From: Klebsiella michiganensis
GTDB lineage: Bacteria; Pseudomonadota; Gammaproteobacteria; Enterobacterales; Enterobacteriaceae
DNA length: 64,000 nucleotides
Assembly (NCBI GenBank): GCA_000963575.1
Contig: CP011077.1
Coordinates: 2,728,001-2,792,000, forward strand
Direction of reading: 5' to 3'
Position 1 is the stretch's first letter; each line of letters begins with the position of its first letter. The position numbers and the translations under genes are program-made. This document shows, in pieces, positions 63,599 to 64,000 of the stretch. The notes beneath the pieces are model-generated. The model was not told the DNA's origin. It did no database searches and saw nothing but the letters and a program-made list of their open reading frames with translations.

Positions 63599-64000
63599 TT
63601 AGCGGCTATGCATCGCCAAATCGCCAGGCAGGTTTTTCTGCATCCGGTGCCAAATCTCGCCGCTCTCACGGCCGTAGTTGCGCACGGTATCAAAGACCTG
63701 ATCGTACAATCCCTGCTGGCAAATATCCGCCAGACGGTGATAGAAACCCAGCGCCAGGCTGCGGGCTTCGGGGTTGGAGAAGTAGTGACGCCCGATGCGG
63801 GTGTACAGCCCTTTCATCCCGTTCAGGATAAGCCCATAAATTGGGTTACCGGAGGCAAACGCCAGGCCGCGGAAAATGTTGTAGTCCAGCTCGGCAAAGG
63901 CGTCCGCGTGGTCTTCAACCTTGTTGGCGGTGGCCAACACTTCCTGCGCTTTCTCCGGATACTGACGAATCGCCGTGCGGATAAATATCGTTGAGATATT
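63599..64000 (-). CDS. fadR: fatty acid metabolism regulator FadR, C-terminal part
   Basis: The gene runs off the window; the visible 133 codons are the acyl-CoA-binding domain of FadR. From the window edge the reading is ISTIFIRTAIRQYPEKAQEV, then ADAFAELDYNIFRGLAFASG, GLYTRIGRHYFSNPEARSLA and the end EIWHRMQKNLPGDLAMHSR, nearly the same as E. coli. FadR represses fad genes and activates fabA/fabB; acyl-CoA releases it from DNA. Gene order ycgB–fadR is that of E. coli. Confidence 0.95.
   Translation of the reverse strand, partial: NISTIFIRTAIRQYPEKAQEVLATANKVEDHADAFAELDYNIFRGLAFASGNPIYGLILNGMKGLYTRIGRHYFSNPEARSLALGFYHRLADICQQGLYDQVFDTVRNYGRESGEIWHRMQKNLPGDLAMHSR

Noticed and set aside
1..64000. 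CRISPR arrays, tRNA or rRNA genes, integrases and insertion sequences
   Set aside because: Looked for on both strands; no regularly spaced repeats, tRNA-like cloverleafs, recombinase or transposase genes were seen.

Overview
The window is a chromosomal segment of an enterobacterium (Enterobacteriaceae; the genus cannot be fixed from sequence alone). Both ends follow the Escherichia coli gene order: prs–dauA–ychH–pth–ychF on the left (1–7468) and treA–ymgE–ycgR–emtA–ldcA–cvrA–dadX–dadA–ycgB–fadR on the right (49987–64000). Most of these proteins look close to their E. coli counterparts in length and sequence. In E. coli ychF and treA are near neighbours; here about 42 kb of accessory DNA lies between them, plus a smaller islet (1971–4973) between dauA and ychH.

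Layout. 1–1956: end of prs, then the SulP transporter dauA. 1971–4973: islet with a tautomerase, an SDR, a LysR regulator and a MerR/TipAS regulator. 5097–7468: ychH, pth, ychF. 7737–14989: unrelated accessory genes: a small lipoprotein, an NCS1 permease with a HutC-type operator, a small exported protein, a CynT-like carbonic anhydrase, a protein with the spacing of the Cif deamidase catalytic triad, an unrecognised 487-aa protein and an SDR-like protein. 15082–30062: hutF, hutC-hutD, then on the minus strand an eight-gene operon (OpuC/ProX-type ABC importer, a histidine-ammonia-lyase homologue that has lost the MIO-site pattern, and three CoA-chemistry enzymes), then hutU-hutI-hutG. 30103–34076: GlxA-type regulator, second-type GAPDH, mqo. 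34394–39517: two-gene RADAR anti-phage system (RdrA/RdrB), which ends next to a broken AraC regulator. 39863–42271: MFS exporter and XRE/MmyB-like regulator. 42759–49824: six co-directional genes for an uncharacterised envelope system with a degenerate (pseudo)kinase. 49987–64000: conserved block plus a ferrioxamine/ferrichrome-type TonB receptor.

How the genes fit together. HutF and HutG define the five-step histidine pathway via N-formylglutamate, controlled by HutC through sites of the type CATGTATATACAAG. Such sites lie before hutU, between hutF and hutC, before the distant NCS1 permease, and (as ATTGTATGTACAAT) before the ABC-importer/lyase operon. That operon is therefore probably part of the hut regulon. 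Its betaine-type importer and MIO-less lyase suggest uptake and trimethylamine elimination from a histidine betaine such as hercynine or ergothioneine, giving urocanate or thiourocanate. No canonical hutH is present in the window. This operon is the best candidate for a little-described system; the Cif-like effector, the pseudokinase operon and a two-copy 138-bp structured element bounded by duplicated terminator hairpins are the next most interesting.
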